This document shows, in pieces, positions 1-11,200 of a stretch of DNA of 64,000 bases (its first letter is position 1; each line of letters opens with the position of its first letter). Both the position numbers and the translations under genes were made by a program. The notes below the pieces were generated by a model. It did not search any database. It saw nothing but the letters and a program-made list of their open reading frames with translations, and was not told where the DNA came from. The DNA comes from Candidatus Latescibacterota bacterium (lineage in GTDB: Bacteria; Latescibacterota; MWCZ01): assembly GCA_022706085.1 (NCBI GenBank), contig JAKJDF010000004.1:62001-126000 (forward strand). The letters run 5' to 3'.

Positions 1-775
1 TCTGAAAAACGGGTTTTCTGACATTCGGGTTCAGGTGAACAGGGTACACGAACGCAACGCTCGGAAACCCCGCAGCCAGCTCCTTGATCGCGCAGCAGAT
101 GTTCTCGAACCCGTCGCCAAAGTTCTCCCGCCTGTGGCCGGTAATCAAAACGACCGGACGGCCGTCGCCGTTCCGCATGATCTCCGGCGGCAAACCGGCG
201 ATCTCGGGCGGATCCTTTTTTGCCTTTTTCAACGCGATTTGGAGCGCATCGATTACGGTGTTGCCGGTGACATGTATGGCGTCCGAAGGTATCCCTTCCC
301 GCAGCAGGTTGTCACGAGAAGTCTGCGTTGGCGCGAAATGGTGATCCGCGATGTGGGTGACGAGCCTGCGGTTGATTTCTTCTGGAAACGGGGAGTATTT
401 GTTACCCGTCCGCAGGCCTGCTTCCACGTGCCCGACCGGAATCCTCTCGTAGAACGCGGCAAGAGCGGCGACGAAGGCGGTCGTCGTGTCGCCCTGGACG
501 ATCACCAGATCAGGCTTCGCACTTCTCAAGTAACCGGAGATATCCTCGATTGCCCGTGCGGTGAGGCCGGCCAGGGTCTGGTCAGGTTGCATGAGTCTGA
601 GGTCCGCGTCCGGGGTTACGCCGAACACATCGAGCACCTGGTCAAGCATTTCCCGGTGTTGTCCGGTGGAGCACACCTCCACCGCAAAGGCGGGGTGTTT
701 GCGGAACTCGAGCACCAGCGGACACAGCTTGATCGCCTCCGGCCGTGTGCCCATTATGACAGATACTTTAGGCAT
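1..775 (-). CDS. wecB: UDP-N-acetylglucosamine 2-epimerase (non-hydrolysing), 3' part outside window
   Basis: This enzyme interconverts UDP-GlcNAc and UDP-ManNAc in the cytoplasm and supplies sugars for surface polysaccharides. Reading the minus strand from the ATG at 775-773 gives about 258 residues with family motifs in the usual order: GTRPEAIK near the N-terminus, STGQHREML, VQGDTTT, GHVEAGLRTG, PFPEEINRR, GNTVIDAL and TGHRRENFG. The usual length is about 360-380 residues, so roughly the last third lies beyond base 1. It is divergent from a flippase gene, which fits a polysaccharide or glycan locus. The family assignment is firm; the specific glycan is unknown. Confidence 0.95.
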   Translation of the reverse strand, partial: MPKVSVIMGTRPEAIKLCPLVLEFRKHPAFAVEVCSTGQHREMLDQVLDVFGVTPDADLRLMQPDQTLAGLTARAIEDISGYLRSAKPDLVIVQGDTTTAFVAALAAFYERIPVGHVEAGLRTGNKYSPFPEEINRRLVTHIADHHFAPTQTSRDNLLREGIPSDAIHVTGNTVIDALQIALKKAKKDPPEIAGLPPEIMRNGDGRPVVLITGHRRENFGDGFENICCAIKELAAGFPSVAFVYPVHLNPNVRKPVFQ

Positions 776-1008
776 TTGTCCCCAATGGTCCGCATCGCAC
801 CCCAAACCCAAACGAAAGCGCCCCTTTGACACGAGGAGCGCAACATCATTGAAAATATACACCGTGCACGACCAGAAGGCGCGTCCGAACGATTTTTGTG
901 ACCCAGCGCACATCCATAATCGGCCCTGACCTTGCGCCCCCATTGCACACGCTGCTCGGCCCCTCGTTCTTTCGTGTTGTCGGGTTATCAACGAGGCGGT
1001 CTCGTGCA

Positions 1009-2478
1009 ATGGGCGTACTCAAAAACTACTCAATTTACGCGGTCGGGAGTATAGCCCAGAGCGCGGCGAGCGCCCTGCTGTTCCCCTTTTACCTCGTGTT
1101 CCTCAGCCCCACGGAGTTCGGCGCAATCGCCCTGATCACCGTGGTGAGCGAGTTCCTGCTCCTGTTTTCCACGCTCGGAATCGAGACAGGGCTGAACCGG
1201 CTCTACTACGAAAACAAGGAGCGGCAAAACGATCTCGTGGTGTCGGTGCTGGTGTCGCGAATCGGGCTGGCGGCGGCTGTTTTGGCCGTGGCGTTCGTCG
1301 CTCCCGGGCGGGTTTCCCACGCTATCCTGGGCACAGAGGCGTACGCGCGGTCGATCCCCCTGGTCGCGGGATATGTTCTGGCGCACGGCGTTCTCGGCAC
1401 GATACTGTTCACCTACCGTCTGGAGCAGCGGGCAACTGCATTCGTGGTGTACTCTCTGCTGGCGGCTGTAGTCGGGTGCGGGTTGAAAGTGCTGTTCATC
1501 GGGGTGTATGCATATGGTGTGGAGGGCTACTGGATCGCCGCGCTGGTGACTGACGTCGCGCTGGTCGTACCGATGCTGTTGCAGGGCGCCCGCCGCTATC
1601 TCCGCGGTCGCCCCGCAATGACGCTTCTGCGCGAGATGCTCGTGATCGGGTTTCCGATGACGTTTGCCGCGCTGGGCGGAATCGCGGTGAATATGTCGGG
1701 CCAGTATGCGCTCAACCGGTTCTCCGGGACGGAAATCGTTGGCGTGTATGCGGCGGCGATGCGTATCGCGTCCATGTTTGCCATGCTCCTGACCTACCCC
1801 ATCGGCGCGTGGTGGGGGCCTCACGTCCTGTCGGAGGCGGAAACGCACGGCGAGGACCGCCTCCGGGCGCTGCTGTCGCGGTATCTCCACGTCCTTGTCG
1901 CGGTGGGTGTTGCGCTGGCGGGATTCATTTCGTTTTCCGGGGCAGTGATCCTCTGGTTTCCAATCAAGGAGAGTTACCGGGCGGCGGTGCCTCTGGTGGG
2001 CCTGTGCACCGTCCCGCTGCTCGTGCAGATCGTGTCGTACCCCTTTACGACGCAGTTCCTGTACGCAAAACGGACGCGGTACGTGGCTTGGGGGGGAGCG
2101 CTGACCGGGCTGATCGCGATTCTGGCGAACGCCGTCGTGACCCCGGTGTGGGGTATCGGCGGGGTGATCGTCGCGGGAGTTGTTGCCTACGGAGCCGCCA
2201 CGGTGTTGTATTACTGGGGCGGGCAACGGGAGTTCGCGGTCGCGTACGACTGGGAACCGATCGGCGCGAACTCGGTGATTCTGGGCGCGTACTGCTTGGT
2301 GATGGGGCTGGCCGTGTTCTGGGCCCGGACCGGGAACCTGTACGTCGCGCTGGCAGCCGCGTTTGCGCTCTCCGTCGGCGCGCTGGTGATCAACCGACGT
2401 GTCTGGCGTATGTTCAGTTGGAGGATTTCGAATTTCATCACGGATCTGGAGTGGAAACCATTCGGAGGGAAACAATGA
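1009..2478 (+). CDS. Oligosaccharide flippase / polysaccharide biosynthesis membrane protein (Wzx/MATE-like)
   Basis: A 489-residue, very hydrophobic protein with about 12-14 predicted membrane spans and few charged loops, typical of lipid-linked oligosaccharide flippases of the MVF/MATE-like superfamily. The N-terminus MGVLKNYSIYAVGSIAQS and the following hydrophobic hairpin match the usual start of these proteins. An in-frame upstream start at 898 would add 37 residues of non-membrane sequence and is less likely. It is divergent from wecB and overlaps the next gene by 4 nt (ATGA at 2475-2478), so the two are co-transcribed. It probably moves a polyprenyl-linked glycan across the inner membrane. 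Family assignment rests on hydropathy and general resemblance; the substrate is unknown. Confidence 0.85.
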   Translation: MGVLKNYSIYAVGSIAQSAASALLFPFYLVFLSPTEFGAIALITVVSEFLLLFSTLGIETGLNRLYYENKERQNDLVVSVLVSRIGLAAAVLAVAFVAPGRVSHAILGTEAYARSIPLVAGYVLAHGVLGTILFTYRLEQRATAFVVYSLLAAVVGCGLKVLFIGVYAYGVEGYWIAALVTDVALVVPMLLQGARRYLRGRPAMTLLREMLVIGFPMTFAALGGIAVNMSGQYALNRFSGTEIVGVYAAAMRIASMFAMLLTYPIGAWWGPHVLSEAETHGEDRLRALLSRYLHVLVAVGVALAGFISFSGAVILWFPIKESYRAAVPLVGLCTVPLLVQIVSYPFTTQFLYAKRTRYVAWGGALTGLIAILANAVVTPVWGIGGVIVAGVVAYGAATVLYYWGGQREFAVAYDWEPIGANSVILGAYCLVMGLAVFWARTGNLYVALAAAFALSVGALVINRRVWRMFSWRISNFITDLEWKPFGGKQ

Positions 2479-4175
2479 CCCTGGCAAAGAATCATCGCAC
2501 CGATTTCGTCATCGTGCTGTCGTCGCAGGCCTCGCGCTCTGAGATGCACGCCGCGACTGAGTTGCAGCGTTTCCTCGAAGAGATGACCGGCGCGCATTTC
2601 CCGCTCGTTGATGACGGCGTGCCTGTTGCGGAAAAAGAAATCGCCGTAGGAGCTGGGCGTCACACGGATTCTTTGCTCCCGGGTCTCGATCTCGGCACGT
2701 TCGGCGCGGAGGAATTGCTTGTCAAGACGGTGGGTGAACGGATCGTTATCGCGGGAGGGCGCCAGAGGGGAACGCTGTACGGTGTATACCGGTTTCTGGA
2801 GACGCTGGGGTGCCGATGGTTCACCGCCAAGGTGTCGCGGATTCCGCGCACCGAGAACCTTGCCACAGGCGAACTTGACGTCCGCGAGAAGCCGCTGCTT
2901 GAGTACCGCGAACCCTTTTTCGCGGAAGCGTTTGACGGCGATTGGGCGGCGCGGAACCTCGCGAACTCCAACAGCGCGAGCCTGATGGCGAGGCACGGCG
3001 GAAAGGTGAGGTACGGCACGTTCGTGCACACGTTTGAGACGCTCCTTCCGGTCGCCAAGCACTTCGCCGAGCACCCCGAATGGTACAGCGAGATTGACGG
3101 GAAGCGCATCTCCGAGCGGCCTCAGCTCTGCCTGACGAATCCGCAGGTGCTGGAAAAAGTGATTGAGGGTGTGCGCGGGTGGATCAAAGCGATGCCGGAC
3201 GCGACCATTTTCAGCGTGAGCCAGAACGACTGGACGAACCCGTGCCAGTGTGCGAAATGCCGTGAAATCGACGAACGGGAAGGGACGCCGCAGGGAAGTA
3301 TTCTCCAGTTTGTCAACAACGTTGCCGAGGCGATTGAAGATGAGGCTCCTCACGTGGCGATTGACACCCTCGCCTACTGGTACTCGCGCAAGCCACCGAA
3401 GACGTTGAAACCCCGCCGTAACGTCATCATCCGGCTCTGCTCGATCGAATGCTGCTTCGCGCACCCGTTGGAATCCGACTGCCCGGAGAACAAGAAATTC
3501 GCCGACGACATTCGCGAATGGAGCAGAATCGCTGATCGGCTGTACGTGTGGGATTACGTGACGAACTTCCACAACTACATCATGCCGTGGCCGAATTTCA
3601 GGGTTCTCGGTCCAAATGTCCGGTTCTTCGCGCGCCACAACGTCGTCGGCCTGTTCGAACAGGGCAGCTACGCACCGGGTGGTGGCGGGGAAGCAGCGGA
3701 AATGCGGGCTTACGTGCTGGCAAAACTGCTTTGGAACCCCAGCGCGGATGAGAACAGGATCCGGGAAGAGTTCATCGATGGCGTCTACGGGAAAGCCGCG
3801 GACAAGATTCGGGAGTATGTCAGGGTAATCCACGAACCCGTCGCCGACCCAGACGTGCACATGCACATCTTCTGCGATGTAAACAATCCGCATCTTACTG
3901 ACGACGTCATTGACCGCGGGGACGCACTGCTGTACGAGGCGGAAGCTCTCGCGGAAACACCGGCCGTCCGTGAACGCGTGGAACTGGCGCACCTGCCGAT
4001 GCATTATGTTCGCATCCGCAAGATGACGGGAGTTCCGGAGAAAGCTGCCGAACGACAGGCGTTACTGCAGAAATTCCTTGCGATCGCAAGGCGCGAAGGT
4101 ATCCAGAACATCTCTGAACAACACACCGTTGAATCCTGGGTGCAGCACGGGGCAATCGAACCGGGAAAGTGGTAA
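2475..4175 (+). CDS. DUF4838-family protein, putative glycoside hydrolase-like
   Basis: 566 residues, start codon overlapping the flippase stop (ATGA). Residues 98-116 carry the G-T-L-Y-G-V-Y-R-F-L-E pattern followed by LGCRWF. This pattern is typical of the N-terminal alpha/beta domain that precedes the barrel in GH20/GH67-type enzymes. The central part contains FSVSQND followed by a CxCxxC motif (C257, C259, C262), then IDTLAYWYSR and the RLCSIECCF stretch that I associate with DUF4838. No signal peptide is visible, so a cytoplasmic location is implied, unusual for a polysaccharide hydrolase. The neighbours (flippase, wecB, a sugar oxidoreductase) fit carbohydrate metabolism. Activity is not established for this family; hydrolysis is an inference from domain architecture. 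Confidence 0.8.
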   Translation: MTLAKNHRTDFVIVLSSQASRSEMHAATELQRFLEEMTGAHFPLVDDGVPVAEKEIAVGAGRHTDSLLPGLDLGTFGAEELLVKTVGERIVIAGGRQRGTLYGVYRFLETLGCRWFTAKVSRIPRTENLATGELDVREKPLLEYREPFFAEAFDGDWAARNLANSNSASLMARHGGKVRYGTFVHTFETLLPVAKHFAEHPEWYSEIDGKRISERPQLCLTNPQVLEKVIEGVRGWIKAMPDATIFSVSQNDWTNPCQCAKCREIDEREGTPQGSILQFVNNVAEAIEDEAPHVAIDTLAYWYSRKPPKTLKPRRNVIIRLCSIECCFAHPLESDCPENKKFADDIREWSRIADRLYVWDYVTNFHNYIMPWPNFRVLGPNVRFFARHNVVGLFEQGSYAPGGGGEAAEMRAYVLAKLLWNPSADENRIREEFIDGVYGKAADKIREYVRVIHEPVADPDVHMHIFCDVNNPHLTDDVIDRGDALLYEAEALAETPAVRERVELAHLPMHYVRIRKMTGVPEKAAERQALLQKFLAIARREGIQNISEQHTVESWVQHGAIEPGKW

Positions 4176-4296
4176 TCCGGTAGCCCCGAAGGCGAACACC
4201 CTTTTTCCCGGTGGCAAGACAGTGTTTTCTTAGAAGTACGATCTGAACGCAATTTCAACGAAAACCGTTCCTACAGCGTTAAGGAAAGGACTGCAA

Positions 4297-5283
4297 ATGT
4301 CGGTCAAAATCGGTTTCATCGGCGCCGGAGGTATCGCCGGTGCTCACGTAGCCGGCCTCAAGAAAATGGCAGACGTGGAACTCGTCGCGTTTTCTGATGT
4401 CCAGGAGGAACGGGCTGCCCGCCTTGCTGCGGACACCGGTGCGAAGGTGTTCACCGACTGGCTGAAGATGCTCGACACAGAACAGCTGGATGCGGTGTAC
4501 ATTTGCTTGCCTCCACACGTGCACGGCGCACCGGAGCTCGCGTGCATCGAGCGCAAACTGCCCTTTTTCGTTGAGAAGCCGATCAGTAACGATCTCGACA
4601 CGGCAACCAACATTCTAGGCAAAGTGCGGCGAGCCAAAGTGATGACCGCGGTCGGCTACATGAATCGCTACAGGCGCAGCCTCCAGAGGGGTAAGGAGCT
4701 TCTCGCCGGAGCAAAAATTTCCTCGCTGGAAGGCCACTGGCTCGGAGGAACACCGGGAGCCCCCTGGTGGTACCGGAAGTCGCAGTCCGGAGGCCAACTC
4801 GTGGAGCAGACGACGCACATTGTGGATGCCATCGTCTACCTTGCGGGCCGTGTGACAGAGGTGTACGCGGTCGGCGCCAAAGGGACGCACCCAAACCCGC
4901 CCGAGGGCTACGACGTGGAAGACGCGACCGCCGTCACCCTGAAATTCGCGAGCGGCGCGGTAGGCTCCATCAATTCCGCTTGTTCATTGCGGGCGGGCGG
5001 TGGTGTCGGGTTGGACGTGTACAGCCCATCGGTAGTCCTCTCCTACCGAGATTGGAACATGAGTCTCAAAGCAACCAAATCCCGTCTGGAAACAGAAGAC
5101 GTGCGCGGCGAGGACAACATCTTCGAGATCGAAGATCGCGCCTTCGTTGACGCAATCATGAAAAAGGACCAGAGCCTGATCCTCTGTAACTACGGGCAGG
5201 CGTTCCACGCCCACCATGTAACGATGGCGGCCAATCGCTCACTGGAAACGGGCATGCCCGTGCAACTGGCCGATTTCGTGTAA
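4297..5283 (+). CDS. Gfo/Idh/MocA family oxidoreductase (paralogue A)
   Basis: 328 residues. The N-terminal Rossmann fold begins IGFIGAGGIAGAH, the NAD(P)-binding glycine motif of this family, and the EKP motif occurs in FFVEKPISND. The C-terminal domain contains the block GTPGAPWW...SGGQLVEQTTHI, with the conserved QTTH histidine region. A ribosome-binding site AAGGAAAGGA lies 6 nt before the ATG. Members oxidise or reduce sugars, inositols or their derivatives with NAD(P). The closest relative in this window is the gene at 54142, which shares the same C-terminal block. It follows the DUF4838 gene by about 120 bp and is followed by a hairpin terminator at 5310. Substrate unknown. Confidence 0.93.
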   Translation: MSVKIGFIGAGGIAGAHVAGLKKMADVELVAFSDVQEERAARLAADTGAKVFTDWLKMLDTEQLDAVYICLPPHVHGAPELACIERKLPFFVEKPISNDLDTATNILGKVRRAKVMTAVGYMNRYRRSLQRGKELLAGAKISSLEGHWLGGTPGAPWWYRKSQSGGQLVEQTTHIVDAIVYLAGRVTEVYAVGAKGTHPNPPEGYDVEDATAVTLKFASGAVGSINSACSLRAGGGVGLDVYSPSVVLSYRDWNMSLKATKSRLETEDVRGEDNIFEIEDRAFVDAIMKKDQSLILCNYGQAFHAHHVTMAANRSLETGMPVQLADFV

Positions 5284-5309
5284 CACGATCGAACCGGAAT
5301 CTCGGTGGA

Positions 5310-5341
5310 GCAGGGGCGGCACGGGCCGCCCCTGCCTGTTT
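5310..5341 (+). terminator. Hairpin terminator after the oxidoreductase gene
   Basis: Perfect 11-bp stem (5310-5320 with 5325-5335), tetraloop ACGG, followed by CTGTTT. It lies 26 bases after the stop codon of the Gfo/Idh/MocA gene. The short T tract makes it a moderate rather than strong intrinsic terminator. Confidence 0.75.
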
Positions 5342-5413
5342 GATTCCGGAACAAAGACCCGGGCACCCGTTGTTCTTTTTGCAGACCCGGGAAATTTCTT
5401 AAGGAGAACGGAA

Positions 5414-5620
5414 TTGGCAGTTTGCACTATGAATATCGAGGGCATGACGTGTCAGCATTGCGTCAAAGCAGTTACCACGGCTCTTTCCAAAGTCGCCGGG
5501 GTCCAGCGCGTCACGGTGTCTCTGGAGAAAAAGCAGGCAACGCTTGAGGTGGACGAGGCGAAATTTCAGCGTGAAGCCGCGCGAAAAGCCGTGACTGATG
5601 AAGGCTACGCGCTCAGGTAG
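5414..5620 (+). CDS. Heavy-metal-associated (HMA) domain protein, CopZ-like
   Basis: A 68-residue single-domain protein with the beta-alpha-beta-beta-alpha-beta pattern of HMA metallochaperones and the metal-binding motif GMTCQHC near residue 10. It would bind a soft metal such as Cu(I) or Zn through the two cysteines. The start is taken as TTG at 5414, because AAGGAG at 5401-5406 lies 7 nt upstream; the alternative ATG at 5429 would be 22 nt from it. No copper ATPase or metal-responsive regulator is adjacent, so it is an orphan chaperone here. It could alternatively serve mercury or another metal. Confidence 0.9.
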   Translation: MAVCTMNIEGMTCQHCVKAVTTALSKVAGVQRVTVSLEKKQATLEVDEAKFQREAARKAVTDEGYALR

Positions 5621-5693
5621 TTAGAAATCCTGGAAACTGACAAGTCGCCAGGTAACGGCCGAATATTCCCGTTTGCTTGGGGTGGGGGCGGAA

Positions 5694-5737
5694 AATGGAA
5701 GCAGGGCGCGACCTCACGGCCGCGCCCTGCTTCCATT
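5694..5737 (-). terminator. Strong hairpin terminator of the groESL operon
   Basis: A perfect 17-bp inverted repeat (5694-5710 with 5721-5737) with a 10-nt loop, just past the groEL stop codon. On the minus strand it is followed by TTTTCC. The convergent HMA gene could also use it. Confidence 0.85.
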
Positions 5738-5760
5738 CGTGGAGGTTCGCAGTGGTAATC

Positions 5761-7682
<1,922 letters not shown>

Positions 7683-7737
7683 GTGCGATCTCCTCTCATG
7701 ACGAAATCACAGGAGTTCGGTTAGTTCGTCCCACATG

Positions 7738-7764
7738 TTAGCACTCAGGTAACGCGAGTGCTAA
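7738..7764 (-). promoter_or_regulatory. CIRCE operator (HrcA-binding inverted repeat)
   Basis: TTAGCACTC, nine bases, GAGTGCTAA: both 9-bp arms match the CIRCE consensus exactly with the canonical 9-bp spacer. It lies between the groES start codon and the -10 box, at about +7 of the expected transcript, the standard position for HrcA repression of groESL. Confidence 0.98.
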
Positions 7765-7777
7765 CAACACTTGCTAA

Positions 7778-7806
7778 AGTATAGGACTGGCAACCGGGTT
7801 TGTCAA
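7778..7806 (-). promoter_or_regulatory. groESL housekeeping-type promoter
   Basis: On the minus strand a perfect -35 TTGACA (7806-7801) is separated by exactly 17 bp from -10 TATACT (7783-7778). Transcription would start about 7 bp further on and immediately enter the CIRCE element. Confidence 0.92.
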
Positions 7807-8282
7807 GTGAACCATGTCGCTCCTTCCACTTTTTCTCTGCCTGATGACTCCCGGAAGCTGAAGCGTTCGAATTTTAGGACGCCATTCTCGTGCCTTCCCG
7901 AAAAATATGCCAAAAAAGCCCATTATCGCCCTTGACACGCGCAGGAATGCAAGCCATCATTATTCCAGTTGTGCCCTTCCCACCTTGTTCGGGGCCGTTC
8001 GAGGAGACCTGTTCAGAACCGCTCGGGGTAACCAAAAAATGCGCGTCCGGAAGACGACATTTGACCTGCTTCGGCGCTCCCCACGCCGGTGTTTGAAGAA
8101 ATCAACGGCGCGCCCTGCGCAACGCAACCAGAACGCACTTCCGCCCCTTTTGCCATACTCTTCCCTTTTTCCCATACCCTCGCCACCCACGTTTTCCCAA
8201 GAAAGGAGCAATGCGAAAGGCACGAGCGTCTTGTGTTTCACCAAATGGTTGTGGTCGTCAAAGTGAGAGGAGAGGAGTTCTC
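7807..8282. other. Intergenic region between groESL promoter and TonB receptor gene
   Basis: About 475 bp without a convincing gene; the short open frames here lack ribosome-binding sites and family motifs. The 3' end carries the ribosome-binding site GAGAGGAGAGGAG for the receptor gene. A TTGACA occurs at 7932-7937 but without a well-placed -10 box, so no promoter is called. It presumably holds the regulatory region of the outer-membrane triad that follows. Confidence 0.5.
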
Positions 8283-11200
8283 ATGAGACAGCGGTTCAAA
8301 TGGCACATCGTGCTGATGGCGCTTCTCGTGACACTGGGGACGCTGCCCACGACTTCCTGGGCGGCTCTTACCGGAAAAATCGCAGGTCGAGTATCGGACC
8401 AGTCCGGTAACCCGCTCCCCGGTGTAGCGGTATTCATCCAGGGACGCCAACTCGGCGCAACAACGGATTCAGACGGACGGTATTTCATTCTGCAGGTGCC
8501 GCCCGGAACGTACACGGTCGAAGCGAGCCTCGTAGGATACCAGAGCGTTCGCCTGCAGAACGTCACGGTCAACATGGACCGAACGACGGAGGCGAATTTC
8601 TCGCTGCGGGAATCCACGATCGAAGTGGACGCGGTCACCGTCGTAGCACAGCGTCCAATCGTTCAACAGGACGTAACTTCCACCCAGCTCTCCGTCACCA
8701 CGGAACAGGCGCAACAGCTTCCGGTCAACACGCTTCTGGACGCCATCGGTTTTCAAGCCGGTATAGACATTCAGAACAAAACGACGATCAGCGTGCGCGG
8801 AAGCTCACCGGACCAGATCAATTTCCAGGTTGACGGTTTTCAGCAGACCAACCCGATTGAAAACCGTTCCTACACCACGATGAACCAGGCGCTGATTCAG
8901 GAAGTGCAAGTTCTGACGGGCGCATTCACGGCGGAGTACTTCAGCCGCGCGGCGGTTGTCAACGTGGTGACACGGGATCCGGGCGAGAAGCCCAGTTTCT
9001 CGGGCGATTTCCGCTACATCCCTGCACGGCAGCAACACTTCGGTGTGGGCGCGTACGACGCCAATCAATTTGACCGTTTGTTGTACCGTAGCCCTGCCGG
9101 CACGGACGCCGGAGGAAGGTTGTTCGCGAAGGACGCCAACGGGAACTGGACCAAAATCATCGATTCGGACAAGCCGATCTGGCTCCCGCGAACTGATCTT
9201 GCGGACATCTCCGCAAGTGCAGATGCCGCGTCCTCGGTGCAGATATTCCAGGGATGGGACGCACTGCTGACCTCGCTCAACAGTGCAGTACCTGCCGCTC
9301 AGGCGAATGACCGCACGCTGACGGTCACCAAGGGCAAATGGACCAAGGCAGCGCTCATCGAGTACTGGGACTGGCAGCACCGCGGTGTGGATTACACGAA
9401 TCAGGGCGACTACTATATCGACGCAGCCCTGACGGCGCCGCTTGTGGTTCTCCCCCGCACCGGCGTGGTCGTCGGTTTCAAGGACCTCCGGTCCCAACTC
9501 GGTGTGCCAGCCATTCAGCAGGCGTACACTGACCGGCGGATCGACCTCGGCTTCAAATCCAGTCTCCTGCCGACCATCAAGCTGGAATTGCGTGGAAGCT
9601 ATCAGGTCACCAAGTCAACGATGTACGGGAATAGCGCAGTCGGCGGTAACGTCGGCACACACGACGCCCAGTTGTTCTTTTCCGCGGAAGGGTCCTCAAA
9701 CAGCGGCGGATCGCTGTTCGGCAACCTCGTGAACCGGTTGCAGGACGTGAGTGAAAGCGGGGCATTCAACAAGTACAACTTGGCCTCCTGCGTTCCTCAC
9801 AAAGAGACCACCTGGGGGCTAGGTGCCCGGGTTACGCATACGCTTTCCCGCTCGACGTATTACTCGCTGAGTTATGAATACTTCACAGGGAAGGTTGATG
9901 CAAAACACGTCGCTCACCGTGACACTACGCGCAATATCGCCCTTGTCAACAAGGACTCGGCGGGCAATACGATCTACGTGAACGAAGGGCCGATGGGCTT
10001 CTGGCCCAGCGAAGGTACCACCGGTTACGGATATACCGATATTCCGGGGGTGTACCTCCTTACCGGTGGCGGCTACGCGTCGGATTTTTCGAAGTACAAC
10101 TACAGCCGTCTGCGGTTTGACGCATTCTCACAGGTGAACCGCAACAACGGCATAAAGCTGGGAGCCGAGGCCATCCTGAACAATCTGACCAAGGATTACC
10201 GCCGCGTCACACGTGACCTTGGGCGCCTCGGGCACTGGGTTCAGTACGAGACGTCACCGTGGCAGCTCGGCGCGTACGTTCAGGACAAAATGGAGTATGA
10301 AGGCCTGATCGCGAATGTTGGCATGCGCATTGACGGCTTCAATTCCGGCGCCGATATCCTCTGGCCGGATCTTCTCGCTCCGGCAGTGTTCCAGCGCGCG
10401 CAGTTGATTCCCTGGCTGGAAGCGCAGGGCATGACGGTTCTGCCAGACGACTGGCTCCGGAATGTTCGCATGGCCAATGTGCCCATGGCGCAAGACTCGG
10501 GATGGATGTACGCACAGATCGCGGATAGCTATTTCCCGAAAAAAGCCGCCACCACGAAATGGAAGCTGTCGCCACGCCTTGGTATCAGCCATCCGGTCGG
10601 CACGTCCACCAAGTTCTTCTTCAACTTTGGTTGGATGTACAGCACACCGAAAGCCGGGTGGTTGTACGGATACTCCCCGGAAAGTTTCCAGAATGGAAGC
10701 CGTGGGTCTGAAATCCGTGGAATGTCGAATCCGAATCTTGACATGGCACGCTCCGTCGTGTACGAGGTTGGCTTTGAACAGTCGATTCGGAACACGTATG
10801 TCGCCCGGGTAAAAGGCTACTCGAAAGACGACGACAACATGCCCGTGGCCTTCCAGGGCGTTGGCTGGGATACACTCGCAAAAACCGGCAACACGTTCGA
10901 TCTCGTGCATAACGGCGCATTTTCCACTTCGCGCGGCATGGAGATCAGCCTGGATAAGGTAGCCGGAAGGTTCTTCGGCGCCTCTCTGCAGCTGGATTAC
11001 CGGGTGTACTCATCCGGCAACGAGGGCTTCCAGACGATATACGACACCACATCGTTCGGGTCGGTCAACGGGAACAAGGGCAAGATCAACGTCCCGTACC
11101 GCGTCACGTCCGGGCAATCTGAAGTGCAGCCGTCGTTGAACGCGAATATCGTCCTCCGTACTCCCTCGGACTGGGGAATGATGAGGGGCGATTGGAGCCT

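Noticed and set aside
35-829. Plus-strand frame of 264 residues
   Set aside because: It lies opposite wecB, whose minus-strand product shows all family motifs; the plus frame has none.
1030-2487. 485-residue minus-strand frame
   Set aside because: Shadow of the flippase: highly basic, His/Arg-rich and without motifs, typical of an antisense frame in GC-rich DNA.
2211-4004. 597-residue minus-strand frame
   Set aside because: Antisense to the flippase end and the DUF4838 gene; no ribosome-binding site or domain.
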